DNA of 64,000 bases from Poecilobothrus nobilitatus. Its lineage: Eukaryota > Arthropoda > Insecta > Diptera > Dolichopodidae. The notes beneath the pieces are model-generated. The model had not been told where the DNA came from. It made no database searches and saw only the letters and a list, made by a program, of their open reading frames with translations. The DNA lies in contig OX352772.1 in the NCBI GenBank assembly GCA_947095535.1, forward strand, positions 181,549,429 to 181,613,428, read 5' to 3'. Positions 31,296 to 43,500 of the stretch are shown piece after piece. How positions within the stretch are numbered: the first letter of the stretch is position 1; each line of letters begins with the position of its first letter. A program made the translations under genes and the position numbers.

Positions 31296-31721
31296 TTGGA
31301 AAATAATAACCAGAATCAGGAGAGTAAAAATAAATTCATTGATCCTATGCTTCCTCCGATTGTTAGGATTACAAAAAGAGCAGTTGAAAATGGTGATAGT
31401 ATATATGTACTCTCAAGATTACGTGATCACAGAATATACAACAACGTGAGACTATATCTGTCATTTTTCCATGATCAAGATGTTATATGTTATGATGGTA
31501 TAACAAAAACAAATATTATAGTTCTTATCAATCAGGAAGGACTACCGACTCATTATGAAAAATTACGTAAATTGTACGATAAATATCATGAAAATATAGG
31601 AATCACAGTCAAAGGTGTTTCAAAAGATCTTAAAACATATAGAAGTCATATTCATAATAAGTACAGAGAGCATTTGCAGAAAATAAGAGAGTCTTGGCAG
31701 AACTATATGATTGGTAGATGA
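31296..31721 (+). pseudogene. LINE-A copy 3 ORF1: conserved C-terminal domain of unknown fold
   Basis: 141 codons: DPMLPPIVRITKRAVENGDS, then YVLSRLRDHRIYNNVRLYLS, then DVICYDGITKTNIIVLINQE, then a Lys/Arg/His-rich helix ending RESWQNYMIGR. It precedes the endonuclease directly (ORF2 begins near 31722). The start is conserved in the divergent fragment at 52.4 kb, which argues for a real domain. I do not recognise it. Its position at the end of ORF1 suggests a role with the RNP. Confidence 0.65.
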
Positions 31722-33768
31722 TGGAACTTACAAAAGATTTAAAGAATGATCATTTAAAAATTCTATACGTAAATATATGTGGTTTACCATAACAAATTCT
31801 GTGAATTAGAAGCAACTATTCAGGAAATTAACAATATGGGAGATAACAATATATAGTCAAACTGAATGAAGTCTGGATATACGACAATGAAAAGGAATAC
31901 TACAACTTACCAAATTACCAAGTTATTTTCAATAGCCGAAACAAAAACAGAGGGAGAGGTACAGCTATATATATATATAGAATGATATAAATTTGAATAT
32001 AATTATGCAAGATGAATTATACAACTTTACCATTACTGAGTTACTAAATATAACACCAAAAATCAAAATTGGCACGTTCTACAAAGCACCAAACAAAAAC
32101 GATAACCTTTTTGTAGAACACATGGAAAAATAAGTAGAGCAATTGTTCAAAAATTGTTGCAGACGTTAATATTAACCTGTTTCAAAATAGTAATACAACT
32201 ATAAAATGCATAGACATGCTATTAAGTTCAGGATATAATATTAATAAATCATTAAATACAAATACTTTGATCGATTATATAATTTCCAATTGCAATGATA
32301 AGATAAATATTTTATATAAATTATAAAACATTGACCTTTCTGATCACAAAATAACTACTGCATACATTAAAGCAGTTATGCTTATCAAAAAATCAATGAT
32401 AAAGATAACTAAAGCTAAAACAAATGCTACAATAAAATGTTCGAAAATGTAAGCTGTAAAATCCAAGAAGAAAATGTGGATGAAATTGAACACTGGCAAA
32501 AAATTTTACAAACAGCTAAAGAAATAAGTACTAAAAGATTTACCATAAAAACTAGAAACAATCAATGGATGAATACAACGATACAATACAACATGAAAAT
32601 CAGAAGAAAACTTTATGATGCCAATAAAAAAGATAAAAATAATTTAGACAAAAAACTTAAATACATAAATCCAAAAAACTGCCTACAGGAAGCTGGAAAT
32701 GATTCAAAAAAAATTTGGAGGGTGATCAATAACACAATAAAAAATAATAATAGTGTTGAAAGAAATGAAGTTATAAAAAGTACACAAAAGGATACAGGAG
32801 GTTATACTGAAAATGATAAGGAAATAGCAACAATCATAAATAAATTTTTCAACCAAATAGGGGAAAATATAATAAAGGAACACAAAATGAAGAACACCAA
32901 TACAAATACGATAAGGAATATAATGAACCATAAATCAATATTCTTGGACCTTGTAAATGAAAATGAGATATATAACATAATAATGGGACTAAATAAACAT
33001 GCAGCCGCCGGAATGGACAATATTACGGTTAAAAATTTACAAGCAATGGTCCTTGTAATAAAATGACCATTAACAAAAATGGTAAACAAAAGGCTTTCGA
33101 TGAGTGTATTTCCAAATTGCCTAAAAGATACTATAATAACACTGATTTACAAAAGTGGTTCGAAAACTGATTGTGGAAATTAGAGACCAAGATCATTACT
33201 TAATTCGATAAGTAAAATTTTTGAAAAAATAATAAATATAAGAAGAAGAATCTTTATAAATAAAACTATTGCATTTGATATTGCTGATGACACTAAAATT
33301 GTTGCCAAAGCAAACACACTAAGGAAATTAGAAACTGTATTAAATAACAACATAAAGGCTTACAGTAATTGGTTAAATGTTAATGAACTTATGAACACAA
33401 AAAAAACTAATTATATAATATTCAGATCTAGACTAAAAAGCTGTGAGGAAATTAACACAAAAGTTAACTTAGCAGAGCACAAAATATAAAATATTCAGGA
33501 GTCACAATTGACGAAACCCTTAAATGGGACAATCACGTCAAAAAAATAAAAAACAGTATTCTCCCAATGATAATGGCAATAAAAAGATCAGGTGGTATAA
33601 CTAAAAGGGTGGCTAAACTTATCTCTAATGGCTATATTTTATCAAAGATATGATACAACATTACAAGTTGGAGTCATTGTTCAAGTTTTCATCTAAAGCA
33701 AATAGGTACAATAATGAATAAAGCACTAAAAATATTATTTAAGATGGATATGAGATGTACAGTGCCGG
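31722..33768 (+). pseudogene. LINE-A copy 3 ORF2: endonuclease and core-deleted RT
   Basis: ORF2 begins near 31722 (MELTKDLKNDHLKILYVNIC, where LKILYVNICGL is the usual endonuclease first strand). The endonuclease is broken by several shifts up to 32440 (KLNEVWIYDNEKEYYN; ADVNINLFQNSN). Bases 32437-33066 are open for 209 codons: linker, then NIIMGLNKHAAAGMDNITVK of the RT fingers. A TGA at 33064 ends it. The RT continues in pieces (LLNSISKIFEKI; IAFDIADDTKIVAKANT) with the same palm deletion as in all copies, then thumb residues up to KMDMRC. Confidence 0.85.
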
Positions 33769-33780
33769 TGCAGTGCAGTG

Positions 33781-36700
33781 CAAAACGTGAATCTAGTTTT
33801 ACAAAATATGGACAGTGCAGTAACAAAAAATAATCAACATCTTAAGGAATATGAAAATGAATTTGAAGAAGCAATTAAAAAAAAAGAGACAGAAATTATA
33901 AATCTACTGAGAGCTATTGAAACGAGTTATATGAAAAGATTGGAAGAAATTAAAATAGAGCAACAAACGGAATTACTTAAAATGGAAAAATTTACTGAAG
34001 CTTTCAAAACCCAAAGCGATAAGGTAAATGAAACGATTTTGAGTGCAACGAAAAAAAATGATAAGGTTTGCAAAAAAATTAATACAGTTGTTAACGAAAA
34101 AAATAAAAATATGGGTCAAACAGTATAATTTGCTGATATGGTAAAAATACAAAAAAATGTGAAATGACAATGATTATTTAATTATTGTCATTTTACATTT
34201 TTTGTGTCATTTCATATTTTTTGTGTCATTTCACAATAATTATTGTCATTTCACATTAATTGTGAAACCGAAAAATAAGCAAACAAGTCAACAAATAAAA
34301 AGTGACTTAAACACGAAGGTCGATCCAAAAAATTTTAAAATTAAAATTATAGAAAATAAAACAAATGGAGCAATTTTAATTGAAAGTGAAACAGCTGAAG
34401 ATCGTGAAAAAATAAAAATTGAATTAGAAAAACAATTTAAAGATAGATACGAAATCAAAAGATCAAGGGACATAAAACCGCAAGTCGAGATTATTCATAT
34501 GAATAATAAATTTGAGGCAACAGAAATTGTTGAGAAACTTAAAAAGCAAAATTGTTTCATGGAAATGAGTGAAATGAAAGTGGTAAAAGGTACCTGGGTA
34601 AAAAATATAGCAAAAATGATTGAAGTGGATAAGGAAACTTTTCCAAAAATTCTAGCGAATTAATAAGTATGTATAGAATGAGAAAGATGTAAAGTGTTTG
34701 ACGCCATAAATATACGAAGGTGCTACAAGTGCAAAGGTTTCAACCACAAATCGGCGAACTGTACAAACAAAGAAAAGCGTCACCAAGAAAATAAGATCAG
34801 TGAATGCAGTAAAGACTATATCAATAAATGTATTAATTGCATAAAATATAATGAAAAATTAAAATTAAATCTGGATGTTAACAACAAAACCTTTAGTAAG
34901 CTGTGTCCTGCGTATCAACACAAATTGGATTTAAAAAAAAAGCTATAGGATATTAGCAATTAAAGCAAATGGAAATGCTTGACATTAAAAATCAAGAAAA
35001 GAACCTTATTAATAAAAACAATTATCAGAAAAGTGGTACTACTGACATTAAAGTTGAGAATGATACCTCCAGCTTACCAGAAGACACCACTAATAGCTAT
35101 TATTCTGATGTAAAAGAAACTATAAATAGTAAAATTGAATATTATAGCACAAAAACTGAAAAGGTTAAAATACACAAAACTGCAACAAATACAGAATCAA
35201 AAAATATATCGAGCTATATTTCTAAAATATGGACTATGAGAAGCTCAACATCCAAACATCATAATAATATTAACAATAATAACAAAACTAACTATAATAA
35301 TGATAATAATAACAACAACAAAAATAGTAACAGCAATAATAATAATTTTAGAAATAGCTGCCACAATAATCAAGTTATAATCTCTGAAAACCTTAACGAT
35401 TTTAACATAAAAAACAGCAATAATAATAATGAAAATAATGATAGTAAAAATAATAAATTAAACAGTGAAATAGTAACGGCAATAACAGTAACATTAGTAA
35501 TAGAAGTCATAATAGTCAAATTCAAAAAAACACTAACTAGTGCAAATTCCAAATAAGCAAACTGGATTAAAGGAGACACAATAAACTTGGAAAATAATAA
35601 CCAGAATCAGGAGAGTAAAAATAAATTCATTGATCCTATGCTTCCTCCGATTGTTAGGATTACAAAAGGAGCAGTTGAAAATGGTGATAGTATATATGTA
35701 CTCTCAAGATTACGTGATCACAGAATATACAACAACGTGAGACTATATCTGTCATTTTTCCATGATCAAGATGTTATATGTTATGATGGTATAACAAAAA
35801 CAAATATTATAGTTCTTATCAATCAGGAAGGACTACCGACTCATTATGAAAAATTACGTAAATTGTACGATAAATATCATGAAAATATAGGAATCACAGT
35901 CAAAGGTGTTTCAAAAGATCTTAAAACATAAAGAAATCATATTCATAATAAGTACAGAGAGCATTTGCAGAAAATAAGAGAGTCTTGGCAGAACTATATG
36001 ATTGGTAGATGATGGAACTTACAAAAGATTTAAAGAATGATCATTTAAAAATTCTATACGTAAATATATGTGGTTTAACATAACAAATTCTGTGAATTAG
36101 AAGCAACTATTCAGGAAATTAACAATATGGGAGATAACAATATATAGTCAAACTGAATGAAGTCTGGATATACGACAATGAAAAGGAATACTACAACTTA
36201 CCAAATTACCAAGTTATTTTCAATAGCCGAAACAAAAACAGAGGGAGAGGTACAGCTATATATATATATAGAATGATATAAATTTGAATATAATTATGCA
36301 AGATGAATTATACAACTTTACCATTACTGAGTTACTAAATATAACACCAAAAATCAAAATTGGCACGTTCTACAAAGCACCAAACAAAAACGATAACCTT
36401 TTTGTAGAACACATGGAAAAATAAGTAGAGCAATTGTTCAAAAATTGTTGCAGACGTTAATATTAACCTGTTTCAAAATAGTAATACAACTATAAAATGC
36501 ATAGACATGCTATTAAGTTCAGGATATAATATTAATAAATCATTAAATACAAATACTTTGATCGATTATATAATTTCCAATTGCAATGATAAGATAAATA
36601 TTTTATATAAATTATAAAACATTGACCTTTCTGATCACAAAATAACTACTGCATACATTAAAGCAGTTATGCTTATCAAAAAATCAATGATAAAGATAAC

Positions 36701-38059
36701 TAAAGCTAAAACAAATGCTACAATAAAATGTTCGAAAATGTAAGCTGTAAAATCCAAGAAGAAAATGTGGATGAAATTGAACACTGGCAAAAAATTTTAC
36801 AAACAGCTAAAGAAATAAGTACTAAAAGATTTACTATAAAAACTAGAAACAATCAATGGATGAATACAACGATACTATACAACATGAAAATCAGAAGAAA
36901 ACTTTATGATGCCAATAAAAAAGATAAAAATAATTTAGACAAAAAACTTAAATACATAAATCCAAAAAACTGCCTACAGGAAGCTGGAAATGATTCAAAA
37001 AAAATTTGGAGGGTGATCAATAACACAATAAAAAATAATAATAGTGTTGAAAGAAATGAAGTTATAAAAAGTACACAAAAGGATACAGGAGGTTATACTG
37101 AAAATGATAAGGAAATAGCAACAATCATAAATAAATTTTTCAACCAAATAGGGGAAAATATAATAAAGGAACACAAAATGAAGAACACCAATACAAATAC
37201 GATAAGGAATATAATGAACCATAAATCAATATTCTTGGACCTTGCAAATGAAAATGAGATATATAACATAATAATGGGACTAAATAAACATGCAGCCGCC
37301 GGAATGGACAATATTACGGTTAAAAATTTACAAGCAATGGTCCTTGTAATAAAATGACCATTAACAAAAATGGTAAACAAAAGGCTTTCGATGAGTGTAT
37401 TTCCAAATTGCCTAAAAGATACTATAATAACACTGATTTACAAAAGTGGTTCGAAAACTGATTGTGGAAATTAGAGACCAAGATCATTACTTAATTCGAT
37501 AAGTAAAATTTTTGAAAAAATAATAAATATAAGAAGAAGAATCTTTATAAATAAAACTATTGCATTTGATATTGCTGATGACACTAAAATTGTTGCCAAA
37601 GCAAACACACTAAGGAAATTAGAAACTGTATTAAATAACAACATAAAGGCTTACAGTAATTGGTTAAATGTTAATGAACTTATGAACACAAAAAAAACTA
37701 ATTATATAATATTCAGATCTAGACTAAAAAGCTGTGAGGAAATTAACACAAAAGTTAACTTAGCAGAGCACAAAATATAAAATATTCGGGAGTCACAATT
37801 GACGAAACCCTTAAATGGGACAATCACGTCAAAAAAATAAAAAACAGTATTCTCCCAATGATAATGGCAATAAAAAGATCAGGTGGTATAACTAAAAGGG
37901 TGGCTAAACTTATCTCTAATGGCTATATTTTATCAAAGATAGGATACAACATTACAAGTTGGAGTCATTGTTCAAGTTTTCATCTAAAGCAAATAGGTAC
38001 AATAATGAATAAAGCACTAAAAATATTATTTAAGATGGATATGAGATGTACAGTGCCGG
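33781..38059 (+). mobile_element. LINE-A copy 4 (tandem duplicate of copy 3)
   Basis: Begins in the coiled coil of ORF1 (QNVNLVLQNMDSAVTKNN) rather than at a LINE 5' end, and so lacks the finger and the SINE. Coiled coil 33778-34128, RRM-like region 34262-34663, CCHC 34694-34948, Asn-rich linker 34969-35556, ORF1 C-terminal domain 35587-35931 (stopped 27 codons early by TAA at 35929), endonuclease 36013-36730, linker and RT fingers 36728-37357, RT remnant to 38055. It shares with copy 3 the damaged second knuckle, the palindromic insertion and the RT core deletion. At one site (ORF1 residues after TTDI) it matches copy 2 rather than copy 3. Confidence 0.9.
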
Positions 38060-38170
38060 CGCTACGTTTTTTGGCGCCCTGTGCACTTTTTGAAAACGCC
38101 GCCCTGGAAACACGAACGTTTCCACACCACCACCCTTGAGGATCACCCACATCACCACAGTTCTTAATAC
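38060..38170. other. GC-richer flank of LINE-A copy 4
   Basis: A short block with GGCGCTACG, TTTTGGCGCC and a CACCACCACCC stretch, unlike the surrounding AT-rich DNA. The LINE-A thumb reads straight into it (CTVPALRFLAPCALFEN), so it marks the break where LINE-A is truncated. Source unknown. Confidence 0.5.
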
Positions 38171-40163
38171 TTCTAAGTTCTAACATTTAAATTATTGCAT
38201 TGCATATATTACTTTACATTATTTACCGAACTGTTAATTTAAATTGCAATTAAAAATTTAACAGTTTAAAAAAAGGCGCCATTACGTTACAAGATACATA
38301 ATATTATATTTTATAATAAGCTAAATTATATGAAACAAAACTTTTTTAATTTTTGCAATCATTTTGATTCGTTGTACTATCTAATGCCAAGCCAATGAAT
38401 GCCCAATCCATTCTATTGCAGGATACATCAGATTAATATGAGTAATTAGTAATTAAATACTAATGATGAGTAATGCATAGTAATTAGAATAGGATTAGGA
38501 ATATAAACTATTAAAAGCATCCTAATATGAAAAATATAGAATTTCAATATGATATGACAACATTTGAAAAAGTAATATTATATTTTTGTTCCTTTAAATT
38601 ATTTACTTATTCTATTCTCTTTAATTTTTTGCTTTGTCTATAATTTTATTCCTATATTAATAATTAAACAATAAGTAAGTATCACACTGCACCATGGACA
38701 GTATTTTATTTTATTCATATTTTATGTACCTGTTAAAAATAATAACATTTTTTAAGAAAATAACACACAGAACAGTGTTTTTTTTTGTTCCTCCATATAA
38801 AAATATTTCATGTACCTATTAAAAATAATAACATTTTTTAAGAAAATAACATACAGAACAGTATGTTTTTTTGTTCCTTCATATAAAAATATGTACATTA
38901 CATCTATAGCTTTTAAAAATAATAACATTGTTCAAGAAAATATCAAAAAATTGAAATTTGGTTTAAAATAGTAAATTATGTTTAATAATTTTTTTTGTTC
39001 TAATTCTCTAAAAATGGTATTTGTATTTTGTATATTTATACAAAAATATGTAGTATACTTATACTATATAGTATTATATTTATATGTATTTATATATACG
39101 TAGCTAATGTTCTCAAATCTCAATTCTCAATTAATAAAGTAAGAAAAGAATCAATAATCAAAGAAAAAATTTAAGAGAATCATAAATAAGAAGAAAAGGT
39201 AAAGAATAAAAATAAATTGTATTCAACTTGATATAAATTACTCTTATTTCAATAATTTATATTGAAACAGTAGTATGTTTATGTTATTTACTTATTTTAT
39301 TTTTTGATTCTGTAATAAAATAAGCCATATGAACACCAAAAAATCACTGTTCCTTAAATTAGAAAATGTAGTACAAAAACAAAAATGTTATTTTTGGTTT
39401 CATATGATTTTGCTGTTATATAAGGTGCACTTTTTTTAAATTGATCATTTTGTTAAATATGTAGCTTGATTTGATATGCATGTTAAAGACTAGAGGAATG
39501 TTATTAGAAAAGTGAAAAATAAAAATAAATTACTCTTTCAATATTTTTATGATACTTGCTGTTGAAAGAGAACTTATATTATTTTCTTATTCTATGGAAA
39601 GTATTTGATTACCTAAATAAGCCATATGAACACCAAAAAATTGCTGTTTCTTAAATTATAAAATTTAGGTAGGTAATAGAAATTATGTGTTTTGTTTTAT
39701 ACGATTTTGTTGATGTATAAGGTGCACTTAAATTGATAGTTTTTTTAAATAGCTTGTTGATATGTCATTACTTATTTTATTAGAAAAGTGAAAAATAAAA
39801 ATAAATTACTTTTCAATATTTTTAAGATAGCTGCTGGCTGAACTGAAAGAGAACTTATATTATTTTATTTTCTTATTCTATGAAAAAAATTTGATAACCA
39901 CAATAAGAACAATGAACACCAAAAAATCGCTGTCCCTTTTTTTATAAAATGTAGATAGGTAATACAAAAATAAAAAATGCTTTCTTTTATTTGATATTGA
40001 AAAAAAAAATTTCGAATACATTTTTCAAAACTTATTATTTTTTGTTACATAAAAATTTTGAAACAATTCCTTCAATCGGAGGGTTTTAGATTCAAACACC
40101 CGTCATATATATAAAAAATATGGTCATATAAATAAAAAATATGTAGTAATTTCATATCGTAAT
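38171..40163. other. AT-rich non-coding DNA with two small tandem repeats
   Basis: No gene seen. A ~100-bp unit (TTAAAAATAATAACATTTT ... ACAGAACAGT ... TGTTCC) repeats about two and a half times at 38725-38960. A ~290-bp unit (CATATGAACACCAAAAAAT ... GTATAAGGTGCACTT ... AGTGAAAAATAAAAATAAAT) repeats about three times at 39300-40000 with substantial divergence. Confidence 0.7.
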
Positions 40164-40578
40164 AATGTATATCGTATAATTAATAATAGTAATATTAATA
40201 ATAATAATAATAATAACAATAACAATAACAAATGATAAGAATAAGTATAAGAATAAGAATAAGAAAAATAACAATAACAATAACAATAAAACTAACAATA
40301 ACAATAAGAATAACAATAAGAATAAGAATAAGAATAACAATAACAATAAGAATAACAATAACAATAACAATAAGAATAAGAATAACAATAAGAATAAGAA
40401 TAAGAATAAGAATAAGAATAAGAATAAGAATAAGAATAAGAATAAGAATAAGAATAAGAATAAGAATAAGAATAAGAATAAGAATAAGAATAAGAATAAG
40501 AATAAGAATAAGAATAAGAATAAGAATAAGAATAAGAATAAGAATAAGAATAACAATAAAAATAAAAATAAAAATAAA
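40164..40578. repeat. Mixed AAT/AATAAG/AATAAA seed region at the left edge of the array
   Basis: Starts with (AAT)n reading as Asn codons (an INNSNINNNNN stretch), then mixed AATAAC and AATAAG hexamers, then 27 consecutive AATAAG units (40387-40548), one AATAAC and four AATAAA units. The gradient of related hexamers ending in pure AATAAC suggests successive rounds of expansion from neighbouring variants. Confidence 0.9.
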
Positions 40579-43500
40579 AATAACAATAACAATAACAATA
40601 ACAATAACAATAACAATAACAATAACAATAACAATAACAATAACAATAACAATAACAATAACAATAACAATAACAATAACAATAACAATAACAATAACAA
40701 TAACAATAACAATAACAATAACAATAACAATAACAATAACAATAACAATAACAATAACAATAACAATAACAATAACAATAACAATAACAATAACAATAAC
40801 AATAACAATAACAATAACAATAACAATAACAATAACAATAACAATAACAATAACAATAACAATAACAATAACAATAACAATAACAATAACAATAACAATA
40901 ACAATAACAATAACAATAACAATAACAATAACAATAACAATAACAATAACAATAACAATAACAATAACAATAACAATAACAATAACAATAACAATAACAA
41001 TAACAATAACAATAACAATAACAATAACAATAACAATAACAATAACAATAACAATAACAATAACAATAACAATAACAATAACAATAACAATAACAATAAC
41101 AATAACAATAACAATAACAATAACAATAACAATAACAATAACAATAACAATAACAATAACAATAACAATAACAATAACAATAACAATAACAATAACAATA
41201 ACAATAACAATAACAATAACAATAACAATAACAATAACAATAACAATAACAATAACAATAACAATAACAATAACAATAACAATAACAATAACAATAACAA
41301 TAACAATAACAATAACAATAACAATAACAATAACAATAACAATAACAATAACAATAACAATAACAATAACAATAACAATAACAATAACAATAACAATAAC
41401 AATAACAATAACAATAACAATAACAATAACAATAACAATAACAATAACAATAACAATAACAATAACAATAACAATAACAATAACAATAACAATAACAATA
41501 ACAATAACAATAACAATAACAATAACAATAACAATAACAATAACAATAACAATAACAATAACAATAACAATAACAATAACAATAACAATAACAATAACAA
41601 TAACAATAACAATAACAATAACAATAACAATAACAATAACAATAACAATAACAATAACAATAACAATAACAATAACAATAACAATAACAATAACAATAAC
41701 AATAACAATAACAATAACAATAACAATAACAATAACAATAACAATAACAATAACAATAACAATAACAATAACAATAACAATAACAATAACAATAACAATA
41801 ACAATAACAATAACAATAACAATAACAATAACAATAACAATAACAATAACAATAACAATAACAATAACAATAACAATAACAATAACAATAACAATAACAA
41901 TAACAATAACAATAACAATAACAATAACAATAACAATAACAATAACAATAACAATAACAATAACAATAACAATAACAATAACAATAACAATAACAATAAC
42001 AATAACAATAACAATAACAATAACAATAACAATAACAATAACAATAACAATAACAATAACAATAACAATAACAATAACAATAACAATAACAATAACAATA
42101 ACAATAACAATAACAATAACAATAACAATAACAATAACAATAACAATAACAATAACAATAACAATAACAATAACAATAACAATAACAATAACAATAACAA
42201 TAACAATAACAATAACAATAACAATAACAATAACAATAACAATAACAATAACAATAACAATAACAATAACAATAACAATAACAATAACAATAACAATAAC
42301 AATAACAATAACAATAACAATAACAATAACAATAACAATAACAATAACAATAACAATAACAATAACAATAACAATAACAATAACAATAACAATAACAATA
42401 ACAATAACAATAACAATAACAATAACAATAACAATAACAATAACAATAACAATAACAATAACAATAACAATAACAATAACAATAACAATAACAATAACAA
42501 TAACAATAACAATAACAATAACAATAACAATAACAATAACAATAACAATAACAATAACAATAACAATAACAATAACAATAACAATAACAATAACAATAAC
42601 AATAACAATAACAATAACAATAACAATAACAATAACAATAACAATAACAATAACAATAACAATAACAATAACAATAACAATAACAATAACAATAACAATA
42701 ACAATAACAATAACAATAACAATAACAATAACAATAACAATAACAATAACAATAACAATAACAATAACAATAACAATAACAATAACAATAACAATAACAA
42801 TAACAATAACAATAACAATAACAATAACAATAACAATAACAATAACAATAACAATAACAATAACAATAACAATAACAATAACAATAACAATAACAATAAC
42901 AATAACAATAACAATAACAATAACAATAACAATAACAATAACAATAACAATAACAATAACAATAACAATAACAATAACAATAACAATAACAATAACAATA
43001 ACAATAACAATAACAATAACAATAACAATAACAATAACAATAACAATAACAATAACAATAACAATAACAATAACAATAACAATAACAATAACAATAACAA
43101 TAACAATAACAATAACAATAACAATAACAATAACAATAACAATAACAATAACAATAACAATAACAATAACAATAACAATAACAATAACAATAACAATAAC
43201 AATAACAATAACAATAACAATAACAATAACAATAACAATAACAATAACAATAACAATAACAATAACAATAACAATAACAATAACAATAACAATAACAATA
43301 ACAATAACAATAACAATAACAATAACAATAACAATAACAATAACAATAACAATAACAATAACAATAACAATAACAATAACAATAACAATAACAATAACAA
43401 TAACAATAACAATAACAATAACAATAACAATAACAATAACAATAACAATAACAATAACAATAACAATAACAATAACAATAACAATAACAATAACAATAAC

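Larger units (their letters stand above)
29027..33780 (+). mobile_element. LINE-A copy 3, longest copy (ORF1 start to RT)
   Basis: Begins with an A-rich leader next to the Polinton ATPase relic, then ORF1 from ATG 29106. Domains in order: Cys/His-rich finger, coiled coil, RRM-like region, CCHC knuckles, Asn-rich linker, ORF1 C-terminal domain, endonuclease, linker and core-deleted RT. It ends inside the RT thumb (...KMDMRC) at 33768, where 12 bp of CAGTG-type filler joins it to the duplicate copy. The 3' end present in copies 1 and 2 is absent. A SINE interrupts ORF1. It is not functional. Confidence 0.88.
29490..38055 (+). repeat. Head-to-tail duplication of LINE-A, period 4,291 bp
   Basis: Bases 29491-33768 recur at 33782-38059. 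Corresponding ORFs are offset by exactly 4,291 bp throughout (29911/34202, 30403/34694, 31296/35587, 32437/36728). By eye I count only about 15 single-base differences, so the duplication is recent. The junction at 33769-33781 contains GTGCAGTGCAGTG filler. Confidence 0.93.
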
